NCBI GenBank assembly: GCA_011322515.1
Contig: DRMS01000480.1
Coordinates: forward strand, 1 to 9,201
Length of the DNA: 9,201 nucleotides
Source of the DNA: Leucothrix mucor
GTDB taxonomy: Bacteria > Pseudomonadota > Gammaproteobacteria > Thiotrichales > Thiotrichaceae
Reading direction: 5' to 3'
Shown: positions 1-6,397 of the stretch, one piece after another
Layout of the letters: each line of letters opens with the position of its first letter
How positions within the stretch are numbered: the stretch's first letter is position 1
Program-made: the position numbers and the translations under genes
The notes under the pieces: generated by a model
What the model was told of the DNA's origin: nothing
Databases searched by the model: none
Seen by the model: the letters and a program-made list of their open reading frames with translations, nothing else

Positions 1-442
1 CATTAGTACGGGATATTTTATTAATTTGATTGGTTTTATTAATAAACCACCCCATAAAATCAATCGAGTCAGCAAAGTCACTACGACTGGCTAGTAGATT
101 ATTAGTGTCTGTTTTATAATCATCCCATGTGAGATCAAGTGCTTGCGAAAAGCCATAAGCTGAGCTTTTACGCCCAATGGGGATAATCCCAAAAAGGGTG
201 CGCATAGGTGGGGTGGCATCTTGGCGGAAAGAGCTTTCCTGAAACATCATCGCCATGGGAACGGTGATGGGGACATTCCATTTTTTACTCGCCTGTTTTG
301 CCGCACTATACCAGTGTTTTTTTTCAGCAAAAATATCACAGATATTATGCGTATTGCGGGGCGGTTGATCTCCTGTTAATAAAGCCCATACAAGCCATGC
401 AACAATGCCGACAAGGGTTATTTCAAATAAAGTCCGTTTCAT
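1..442 (-). CDS. Lytic transglycosylase-like (SLT/lysozyme-fold) protein, 3' end cut by window edge
   Basis: 147 codons are readable from an ATG at 442-440, and the C-terminus lies beyond position 1. Residues 6-22 form an N-terminal hydrophobic segment (FEITLVGIVAWLVWALL), a membrane anchor or uncleaved signal, so the protein probably acts in the periplasm. A soluble region resembling the SLT/lysozyme-like fold follows. E69 in QESSF (68-72) matches the catalytic Glu motif of lytic transglycosylases. SSAYGFSQALDLTW (93-106) matches the second SLT motif (usually G-x-x-Q). RSDFADSIDFMGWF (120-133) is typical of a gammaproteobacterial putative lipoprotein/transglycosylase family. By family analogy it would cleave peptidoglycan glycan strands; activity is inferred. 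C34 is not in a lipobox. No strong Shine-Dalgarno precedes the ATG. The next gene upstream, the transferase, reads the same way but is 581 bp off with several repeats between, so co-transcription is unlikely. Confidence 0.82.
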   Translation of the reverse strand, partial: MKRTLFEITLVGIVAWLVWALLTGDQPPRNTHNICDIFAEKKHWYSAAKQASKKWNVPITVPMAMMFQESSFRQDATPPMRTLFGIIPIGRKSSAYGFSQALDLTWDDYKTDTNNLLASRSDFADSIDFMGWFINKTNQINKISRTN

Positions 443-560
443 AAGAAATTTTTCTTAGTGATAGAAGGTATCTCTCTTGCCAAAACACAGAGAGCGCAAA
501 GGATTTTCTATTTAGCATGAAGATCACAAAGTAAATGAAGATTTTTTGTTTTAATACCTT

Positions 561-695
561 GGCTACCAACTTAAGGCGGGACAGTTCATGTTTCTGCTAT
601 TCACCCGCACCCTTCGACAAGCTAGTTCCCTGAGCTTGTCGAAGGGTGCGGGTTATTTGCCATGACGTTACTTGTCCCGCCTTAAGTTGGTAGCC
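561..695. mobile_element. 135-bp MITE-like element with 23-bp perfect terminal inverted repeats and 8-bp target duplication
   Basis: Bases 561-583 (starting GGCTACCAACTTAAG) are the exact reverse complement of 673-695. The 8-mer AATACCTT lies immediately outside both ends, at 553-560 and 696-703, which is the pattern left by a transposase that duplicates 8 bp. The interior has no coding capacity, so this is a non-autonomous element. Its centre is a perfect hairpin (603-653), flanked by two 19-base arms. An 8-bp duplication and GG-starting ends would fit several IS families. The string CCAACTTA also recalls IS1 ends, and IS1595-type elements are an alternative; the parent family is not settled. 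Confidence 0.82.
603..653. repeat. Perfect 21-bp stem hairpin at the centre of the 135-bp element
   Basis: Arm 603-623 pairs without mismatch with arm 633-653 around a 9-base loop (624-632). The arms contain CCTTCGACAAGCT and its complement, beside a CCCTGAGC core. This belongs to a REP-like palindrome type seen scattered in many environmental bacterial genomes, and it matches the hairpin at 939-987. The midpoint is position 628, the same as the midpoint of the surrounding element. On RNA it would form a very stable stem-loop. No T-tract follows on either strand, so it is not a standard intrinsic terminator. Confidence 0.85.
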
Positions 696-753
696 AATAC
701 CTTCATGCACTTCATGTAATATGATTCTTTTCGTGCTTTTTTCATCTTTCCTA

Positions 754-913
754 GGCTCTGTTGATATTGATTGTATTTTCACTTCTTAATCGATTCTTTG
801 CTTCCATCAAGGCAAAAAACAAGCGCATAGCAGAGCTACACGGTTATTTTTTAATGCAGAGAGAAGGAAAAAGTGGCTAGAAGGGGAAATAATCATCAGG
901 TGTCAACAGAACC
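754..913. mobile_element. Probable 160-bp MITE or IS remnant with short imperfect inverted ends
   Basis: The left end GGCTCTGTTGATA (754-766) and the reverse complement of the right end, GGTTCTGTTGACA (901-913), match at 11 of 13 positions. A TA dinucleotide flanks both ends (752-753 and 914-915), consistent with a TA target duplication. Weaker similarity continues inward for about 15 bases. The inside codes for no full protein. One plus-strand frame around 811-913 reads ...NAERRKKWLEGE..., which could be a transposase tail, but this is too weak to assign. The ends look like those of an IS family with TA or YTAR targets (IS630 or IS5 types are possible). Confidence 0.45.
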
Positions 914-938
914 TATAGTTTTTCACATAAATAATTGC

Positions 939-987
939 ACCCTTCGACTCCGCTCAGGGTATAGCTCCCTGAGCGGAGTCGAAGGGT
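939..987. repeat. Perfect 21-bp stem hairpin, same family as the one at 603-653
   Basis: Arm 939-959 (starting ACCCTTCGACTCCGC) pairs fully with 967-987 around a 7-base loop (960-966). It shares the outer ACCCTTCGAC and inner CTCAGGG/CCCTGAG blocks with the palindrome at 603-653. The middle of the stem differs (TCCG here, AAG there) with matching changes in the other arm. It starts 36 bases past the stop codon of the transferase gene, in that gene's direction of transcription, so it could act as an mRNA 3'-end stabiliser or weak terminator. It lacks a following T-tract. Confidence 0.82.
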
Positions 988-1023
988 ACGGAAATTTAAT
1001 AAATGAATGTCTATAAACATATT

Positions 1024-1674
1024 TTACAAAGCCAAAAAGCTCTCTGCGCCTTTAATACGCATTAGCAAAATATCTTCAAAATCATCAACCACGGAGTTGA
1101 TAACTGATTCGCGTGCTAATAGTTTATCAGACCATGCTTGTAAGTTGTTTCTGCCATCCAGCAGATCTAGATTATAATGCTTTTTCAAAAAGGCAAGGCG
1201 CATAAATAAAGGCGCAATGGATATATCCATCATGGAAAAATCATCACCATTAAACCACGGTGCATTGACTTTGATTTTATCCAGTGTCGCTAACTGCTTA
1301 TTGGTATCAATAATAACCTCTGCACCTGCTTTTTTTGTCTTACTCATCATAAGCTTAAAAAATGCCATATAAAGTGGCGAGGTAAATTCCATCCATGCCC
1401 TATTCTGCGCTTTTTCTAATGGATTAGCTGGGTGCAACGAGGGTGGATTAACCTCATCCAGATATTCACTGATAATAGCGGATTCAAATAATACCTTACC
1501 ATCAACCTCTAAAATGGGTACTTTCCCTGTCGGAGATAAGGCTAAAAACCACTCAGGTGGCTCATCAAGATTAATATAAGCAATATCAAAATCGATATTT
1601 TTTTCTTTTAACAAGATAACGCTACGTTGTACAAAAGGACAGATTTTAAAACTAACAAGCTTTGGCTTTGCCAT
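1024..1674 (-). CDS. Glutathione S-transferase family protein with cysteine active-site motif
   Basis: The protein has 216 residues, the usual GST length. The N-terminal thioredoxin-like domain (about 4-77) carries CPFVQR at 12-17, placing C12 at the position of the catalytic Cys of Omega/DHAR-like and bacterial cysteine GSTs. GKVPILEV (50-57) holds the cis-proline P53, and ES (64-65) is the usual glutathione gamma-glutamyl contact. The helical C-terminal domain (about 85-205) includes FSMMDISIAPLF (146-157), the N-capping box of this fold. Family knowledge suggests thiol transfer or deglutathionylation, or a regulatory role as in SspA-like proteins, in the cytoplasm; the substrate is unknown. 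No signal peptide is present. AGGA about 10 bases before the ATG supports the start. It is divergent from the lipoprotein gene and not obviously linked to it. Confidence 0.93.
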   Translation of the reverse strand: MAKPKLVSFKICPFVQRSVILLKEKNIDFDIAYINLDEPPEWFLALSPTGKVPILEVDGKVLFESAIISEYLDEVNPPSLHPANPLEKAQNRAWMEFTSPLYMAFFKLMMSKTKKAGAEVIIDTNKQLATLDKIKVNAPWFNGDDFSMMDISIAPLFMRLAFLKKHYNLDLLDGRNNLQAWSDKLLARESVINSVVDDFEDILLMRIKGAESFLAL

Positions 1675-1697
1675 TGACAGTATTCCTGATGGTTTGT

Positions 1698-1769
1698 TAA
1701 GCAGGAGGGCGCAATAAATCTAACATTTGTCTCGTTTATTTTGTTAGGTTTATTATGACCTCCTACTTA
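1698..1769. repeat. Imperfect 24- to 27-bp inverted repeat with 18-base loop
   Basis: Arm 1701-1724 and arm 1743-1766 match as inverted repeats at 19 of 24 positions. Three further pairs extend the stem outward (1698-1700 with 1767-1769). Two of the five differences would be G-U wobbles in plus-strand RNA. This could be an old palindromic element, or a hairpin in the 5' leader of the leftward transferase transcript. The arms include GGAGG/CCTCC and AATAAAT-like blocks. Confidence 0.45.
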
Positions 1770-2013
1770 TAAATAAGAGAAGGCAGGGATTTTGTTCTGG
1801 AGTGGTCTGGTTGTCAATTAGAAATATCATCTGATGCTTACTGTTTGTCTATAAAATGTTAAGTAATATCTGATTGTTCATGACTGGTATTGCTTCTGGT
1901 AGAAATAATCCTGCGTACAAAAATAATTATTTGTCCTATAGTTATATTAGGGGAACGGGTTGTGCCTAAAGTCTACAGATATGTCCCTGATAGGGTTTAG
2001 GTTATATTGCGCT

Positions 2014-2020
2014 GGAGAGA
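2014..2020 (+). promoter_or_regulatory. Shine-Dalgarno site that fixes the lipoprotein start
   Basis: GGAGAGA ends 4 bases before the ATG at 2025. An in-frame TTG at 2007 lies upstream of this site and would add six charged or bulky residues (MRWRDL) before the signal peptide. The ribosome site and the clean lipoprotein signal both favour 2025. Confidence 0.8.
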
Positions 2021-2024
2021 TTTA

Positions 2025-5000
2025 ATGAAAATACAGGTAATGGCTACATTGCTTTTGTTAATACTGATGACGGCTTGTGGTGGTAGCGGGAGCAAGACAA
2101 ATACGCCAGTAAAAACAGTATCAAATCTACATACGTTATCGGGTGTTGCCCAAAAAGGTCCCGCACAGCCAAATGCCTCTATTACCTTGTATGAGTTGGA
2201 TCATAAAGCTAAACGTACAGGTCGTAAGCTAACGACAAAAACAATCGGCAAGCAGGGTGCGTTTGCTTTTCAGATTCCTAAATCATGGGGAGATACACTA
2301 GGTAGTTTTGCGGAAATTATTTTTATAGGTCATTTTTTTAATGAGTCCATAGGTGAGATTTCAGCCAATCCTGTCCAGCTATCTGCTTTTACATTATTAA
2401 ATTCGAATAGATCAAATCAAGTAATCTCCATTAATATCCTCACTACATTATTGCATTTTCGAACTAAAAATCTAATTGCTCAAGGACATTCTTTTTCAGT
2501 AGCACAACAATCAGCCGCAACTTCATTGCAAAATTTAATGGGGGTTGTTGCTGATATTGCTAGAAAGGCTGATCTTACGCGGCTTTCATATCCTAAAGAA
2601 AATTCGGTATTGCTTTTTTTATCAGGCGCTATTGCTGAGCTATCGCAACACTATAATACCCCTGTACAACGTATTATTGATCAAATAGCTACGGATTTTG
2701 CTATGGATGGACAGCTATCAGGTCTAGGTGCACAGTGGGAACAGCGATTACAGCAGATGGCTTTCGGCCTAGAGACTAATAAGACGGAAAAATATTCTGC
2801 TTATTTACAAAATCATTTAGGCAAAGGTTATGAGTTGTTACCCAATGCAAGTCATCTTCCTAAGCAGATACGCATTACTTCCCGCCCTGTTGCAGATGCA
2901 GGTGCTGATCAAATCGTTCCTCCTAGTGCAGTAGTGAATCTGAGTGGTTTGAAAAGCCATGATGTAGATGGTGGCAAAGTGGATTATGCTTGGTTTCAAA
3001 CCGATCAGAATGGCAGTGCTGTAACTTTGAATAATCGCCTTATTGCTTCTCCACAGTTTAAAGCACCTAATAAGCTAGACCAAACACTCTGGTTTACATT
3101 GGTTGTGACCGATAAAAACAAGGTAACGGATACGGATACCATAAAAATTTCTACAGCTGAAGTGTTACCAACCATTGATAATTTACCAGAAGTAGTCGAT
3201 AAAAAAGGTAATACGCTCAAAGACAGCATTTTAGTCAAAGAGGGCGGCACTATTACATTCTCACTTTTTGTTAATAATCCTGTTAAAAAAGGTTTGCACT
3301 ATTCACTTCGTTCTTTAGCCTCTAATGGAACGGTACAGTTTCCTGCTCAGGGGGCAGGTGAAATTGATGAGGTCGTTGCAAGTTATCAACATAATGGCTC
3401 TGAAACACAGGCGGACGTATTTGAATTTGAAGCAAAAGATGATAGAAATAATGCGGTTTCAAGGCGCATTAATGTGGTTGTTACGCCTGTTAATGATACG
3501 CCCGTTGGTGTGGATGATCAGGTGACAACCTTTATGAATCATGGGGTTAACATTGCTGTGTTAAGCAATGATACAGATCCTGAGTCAGATAGTTTAAGTG
3601 TTGTTGGTATTGTGATTCAGCCGACTCATGGCAAGGTTGATTTTAATAATGGGGTAGCGACTTATTTGCCAAATAAAGATTTTCTTGGTACGGATAGTTT
3701 TGACTATCAATTAACGGATGGCGACAAGACGACAACCGCAAACGTTTTCATTACGGTTAATGATATTCCCAATAAACCACCTATTGCCAATAATGATGCT
3801 AGTGTGACACGAGTAAACCAGCCTGTTGTTATCAATGTGCTTGCTAATGACAGCGATCCTGATAAGGATAATTTGACGGTATTGATTGATAGGAATGCAG
3901 ACCATGGAACAACTCAAGTAAATATAAATAATCTGGTTATATACACACCTGATGTCGGGTTTTCAGGAAATGATAGTTTTACTTATACGTTAAGTGATGG
4001 GCGTGGGGGGGAAGATACTGCAACTGTTTCGATCATTGTTACACCTAATCAATCGCCAATTGCGGTAATTGATCTTGTCTCAACGAATGAGAATGAATCT
4101 ATTGATATATCTGTGCTGGAGAATGATAGTGATCCTGATGGAAATAAAAATGACTTAGCTATTAGTAGTTTTACTAATGGGATAAAAGGGGCTGTTACGC
4201 AAAAAAGTGTCACCAAGCTGACCTATACCCCTAATATGGGAGAGACAGGGGAGGATCACTTTACCTATACGATAGTTGATAAAGATGGGGGCACAGCAAC
4301 AGCAAATGTAAAAATAACTATTAATTCCATTAATAAAAGACCTCAAGCCGTTGATGATAGCGCTACCACAACTGAACTCACCCTCGTTAATATACCTGTG
4401 TTAGATAATGACAGTGACCCAGATAATGATGCTTTGAGTATTACATTTGTGGGAACACCACAACATGGCATAACCAATCTCAAAGCAGATAAAACCATTG
4501 ACTACACACCAGAGAAAGAATTTTCAGGTACGGATACCTTTACCTATATCATTACGGATGGAAAAGGGCTTACTGCTAGCGCGACAGTGACAGTCAGTGT
4601 CAACACAGTGAATAAAGCACCCGTTGCCCTTGATGATAGTGCAACAACAATGGAAATCACTTTAGTCAATATACCTGTGCTGGCGAATGACAGTGACCCA
4701 GATAATGATGTTTTGATTATTACATTTGTGGGAACACCACAACATGGCATAGCCAATCTTAAAGCAGATAAAACCATTGACTACACACCAGAGAAAGAAT
4801 TTTCAGGTGCGGATACCTTTACCTATATCATTACGGATGGAAAAGGGCTTACTGCTAGCGCGACCGTAACAGTCAGTGTCAACGCAGTGAATAAAGCACC
4901 CATTGCCCTTGATGATAGTGCAACAACAATGGAAGTCACTTTAGTCAATATACCTGTGTTGGCAAATGACAGTGACCCAGATAATGATGCTTTGAGTATT

Positions 5001-6395
5001 ACATTTGTGGGAGCACCACAGCATGGCATAGCCAATCTCAAAGCAGATAAAACCATTGACTATACGCCAGAGAAAGAATTTTCAGGTACGGATACCTTTA
5101 CCTATATCATTACGGATGGAAAAGGGTTTACTGCTAGCGCGACAGTGACAGTCAGTGTCAATGCAGTGAATAAAGCACCCGTTGCCCTTGATGATAGTGC
5201 AACAACAATGGAAATCACTTTAGTCAATATACCTGTGTTGGCAAATGACAGTGACCCAGATAATGATGCTTTGAGTATTACATTTGTGGGAACACCACAA
5301 CATGGCACAGCCAATCTCAAAGCAGATAAAACCATTGACTATACGCCAGAGGAAAAATTTTTAGGTACCGACACTTTTACTTATGCCATCGCCAATGGAA
5401 AAGGGCTTACTGCTAGCGCAATAGTAACTATTACCGTGAATGCAACGCCTAATCAATCTCCAAAGATAGCCAGCCGAAGCATAGTCAATTATGCAGAGGG
5501 TAGGGAGGATATTGTATTGGATATTCAAAGTATTGATGACAATGATAGCGAAGGTAATGGCTTGTATTACGATATTACAGGCGGTGACGATAAAGCACTG
5601 TTTGGTATTGATGCTAGTACGGGGGAACTGACATTTAATGCTACTCCAGACTTTGAAAATCCAAAAGATGTGGGTGGCGATAATACCTATACTATTGAAG
5701 TAACTGTATTTGATAGTGAACCTTTAACGGATACCCAGTCAATTCAGATAATAGTCACAAATGTGATTGAAAATACAGCCCCGACTATTATTAGTCCTAG
5801 CTCAGTGAGTTATGCAGAGAATGGAAATAGCATTGTACTGAATATTCAAAGTATTGATGACAATGATAGCGAAGGTAATGGCTTGTATTACGATATTACA
5901 GGCGGCGCAGACCAAGCCTTATTTGGTATTGACTCAACTACAGGTGAGCTGACATTCAATACCTCTCCAGATTTTGAAAATCCAGCCGATGCTGATGGGA
6001 ATAATATTTACGATCTTCAAGTCACTGTTTTTGATAGAGAGCCATTGACTGATGCTCAAGAGATAAAGGTGACGGTTACTAATGTGCAAGAAAATACAGC
6101 ACCCGTTGCAGTTGATGATGAATATCAATATCAAGTAAATGTATCCACAGTGACGGGTAATGTCATTACGGATAATAGTGGTGACAATGATTTCGATCCT
6201 GATGGTGATCCAATAAACGTCGTACCTTTTAGAGGTACGTTAAGTGGAGGCTTTTTAGATTTGAGAGCTAATGGGCGTTTTATATACTCCCCCCCGACAG
6301 CTATTAGTATAGGCAATGACACTTATGTTTATACCTTAAAAGATTCCCATAATGCGACCGATACCGCCACCATTACCTTTATTGCAGGCACTTAA
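2025..6395 (+). CDS. Giant outer-membrane lipoprotein with PKD-, Ig/VCBS- and cadherin-like repeats (adhesin-like)
   Basis: The protein has 1456 residues. A lipoprotein signal (1-17) ends in LMTA before C18. The residues after Cys are GG rather than Asp, so outer-membrane sorting is expected. Residues about 35-280 form an N-terminal module starting with LSGVAQKGPAQPNASITLYELD, a type found at the head of large surface lipoproteins. Then come a PKD-like domain (287-380, RPVADAGADQIV), an Ig-like domain (about 381-490), seven VCBS/Big_9-type Ig repeats (491, 584, 676, 771, 864, 957 and 1050 onward), two cadherin-like repeats (1144-1250 and 1251-1357) and a final VCBS-like repeat (1358-1456). 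NDSDPDND motifs are likely calcium sites. The architecture suggests adhesion or matrix contact; the ligand is unknown. There is no RTX nonapeptide or obvious type I secretion tail, and no LPXTG, so export by Sec/Lol with a separate surface transporter is inferred. The stop is 2 bases before the next ATG, which implies an operon and coupling with the TPR/barrel gene. Confidence 0.9.
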   Translation: MKIQVMATLLLLILMTACGGSGSKTNTPVKTVSNLHTLSGVAQKGPAQPNASITLYELDHKAKRTGRKLTTKTIGKQGAFAFQIPKSWGDTLGSFAEIIFIGHFFNESIGEISANPVQLSAFTLLNSNRSNQVISINILTTLLHFRTKNLIAQGHSFSVAQQSAATSLQNLMGVVADIARKADLTRLSYPKENSVLLFLSGAIAELSQHYNTPVQRIIDQIATDFAMDGQLSGLGAQWEQRLQQMAFGLETNKTEKYSAYLQNHLGKGYELLPNASHLPKQIRITSRPVADAGADQIVPPSAVVNLSGLKSHDVDGGKVDYAWFQTDQNGSAVTLNNRLIASPQFKAPNKLDQTLWFTLVVTDKNKVTDTDTIKISTAEVLPTIDNLPEVVDKKGNTLKDSILVKEGGTITFSLFVNNPVKKGLHYSLRSLASNGTVQFPAQGAGEIDEVVASYQHNGSETQADVFEFEAKDDRNNAVSRRINVVVTPVNDTPVGVDDQVTTFMNHGVNIAVLSNDTDPESDSLSVVGIVIQPTHGKVDFNNGVATYLPNKDFLGTDSFDYQLTDGDKTTTANVFITVNDIPNKPPIANNDASVTRVNQPVVINVLANDSDPDKDNLTVLIDRNADHGTTQVNINNLVIYTPDVGFSGNDSFTYTLSDGRGGEDTATVSIIVTPNQSPIAVIDLVSTNENESIDISVLENDSDPDGNKNDLAISSFTNGIKGAVTQKSVTKLTYTPNMGETGEDHFTYTIVDKDGGTATANVKITINSINKRPQAVDDSATTTELTLVNIPVLDNDSDPDNDALSITFVGTPQHGITNLKADKTIDYTPEKEFSGTDTFTYIITDGKGLTASATVTVSVNTVNKAPVALDDSATTMEITLVNIPVLANDSDPDNDVLIITFVGTPQHGIANLKADKTIDYTPEKEFSGADTFTYIITDGKGLTASATVTVSVNAVNKAPIALDDSATTMEVTLVNIPVLANDSDPDNDALSITFVGAPQHGIANLKADKTIDYTPEKEFSGTDTFTYIITDGKGFTASATVTVSVNAVNKAPVALDDSATTMEITLVNIPVLANDSDPDNDALSITFVGTPQHGTANLKADKTIDYTPEEKFLGTDTFTYAIANGKGLTASAIVTITVNATPNQSPKIASRSIVNYAEGREDIVLDIQSIDDNDSEGNGLYYDITGGDDKALFGIDASTGELTFNATPDFENPKDVGGDNTYTIEVTVFDSEPLTDTQSIQIIVTNVIENTAPTIISPSSVSYAENGNSIVLNIQSIDDNDSEGNGLYYDITGGADQALFGIDSTTGELTFNTSPDFENPADADGNNIYDLQVTVFDREPLTDAQEIKVTVTNVQENTAPVAVDDEYQYQVNVSTVTGNVITDNSGDNDFDPDGDPINVVPFRGTLSGGFLDLRANGRFIYSPPTAISIGNDTYVYTLKDSHNATDTATITFIAGT
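4335..5450 (+). repeat. Four tandem 279-bp (93-residue) repeats inside the lipoprotein gene
   Basis: Units start at 4335, 4614, 4893 and 5172, exactly 279 bp apart. Each encodes one VCBS/Ig-like domain, opening with AxDDSATT and containing NDSDPDND and TPEKEFSG or a variant. Units two and three differ at about 16 of 279 bases by hand count. The 5' end of unit one (before about 4389) and the 3' end of unit four (after about 5351) are clearly more divergent, so the homogenised tract is about 4389-5351. Confidence 0.93.
5521..5905 (+). repeat. Duplicated cadherin-like segment with 64-bp identical block
   Basis: Bases 5521-5584 and 5842-5905 are identical, offset by 321 bp (107 residues, one cadherin-like domain). 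They encode IQSIDDNDSEGNGLYYDITGG in both copies. Sequence outside the block is similar but diverged. Confidence 0.88.
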
Positions 6396-6397
6396 AA

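Larger units (their letters stand above)
443..1023. other. Repeat-rich intergenic region between two minus-strand genes
   Basis: No convincing gene is present in these 581 bases. About two thirds is made of repeat structures listed separately: an inverted-repeat element with target duplication (561-695), a second candidate element (754-913) and a free-standing hairpin (939-987). What remains is AT-rich: 443-552, 704-751 and 988-1023. The segment 443-552 must hold the promoter of the transglycosylase-like gene, but no box pair stands out. Confidence 0.8.
1675..2024. other. Divergent intergenic region carrying promoters of the transferase and lipoprotein genes
   Basis: No gene is supported in these 350 bases. 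The transferase is transcribed leftward and the lipoprotein rightward, so both promoters must lie here. A degenerate inverted repeat sits at 1698-1769. Near the lipoprotein start are two short dyads: CCTA-N9-TAGG around 1935-1951 and CCCTGATAGGG at 1985-1995. Either could be an operator, but the regulator cannot be named. AT-rich hexamers such as TATAAA (1850-1855) and TATATT (2003-2008) lack good -35 partners at 16-18 bases. A GG-N10-GC spacing occurs in the G-rich stretch near 1951-1966, but it is a poor sigma-54 match. Confidence 0.6.

Noticed and set aside
597..782. Minus-strand 61-codon open frame across the MITE
   Set aside because: It starts at a GTG inside one candidate element and runs through the terminal repeat and hairpin of the other. 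Removing the MITE leaves a frame of about 43 codons with no recognisable family. Coding is not supported.
939..987. Intrinsic terminator of the transferase gene
   Set aside because: The hairpin is strong and well placed, but no T-tract follows on the minus strand, and it belongs to a dispersed repeat family. It may still slow decay or transcription.
1951..1966. Possible sigma-54 promoter (GG-N10-GC)
   Set aside because: Only the spacing fits; the TGGCAC and TTGC elements are poor matches.
2007..2024. TTG start for the lipoprotein
   Set aside because: The Shine-Dalgarno lies downstream of it, and the extension would place MRWRDL before a normal lipoprotein signal.
4544..5335. Three 77-codon minus-strand open frames spaced 279 bp apart
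   Set aside because: They are antisense shadows of the repeated Ig-like domains; their spacing simply mirrors the repeat length.
2025..6395. RTX/type I secreted adhesin
   Set aside because: The repeat domains resemble those of RTX adhesins, but there is a lipoprotein signal, no GGxGxDxUx nonapeptides and no type I secretion C-terminus.
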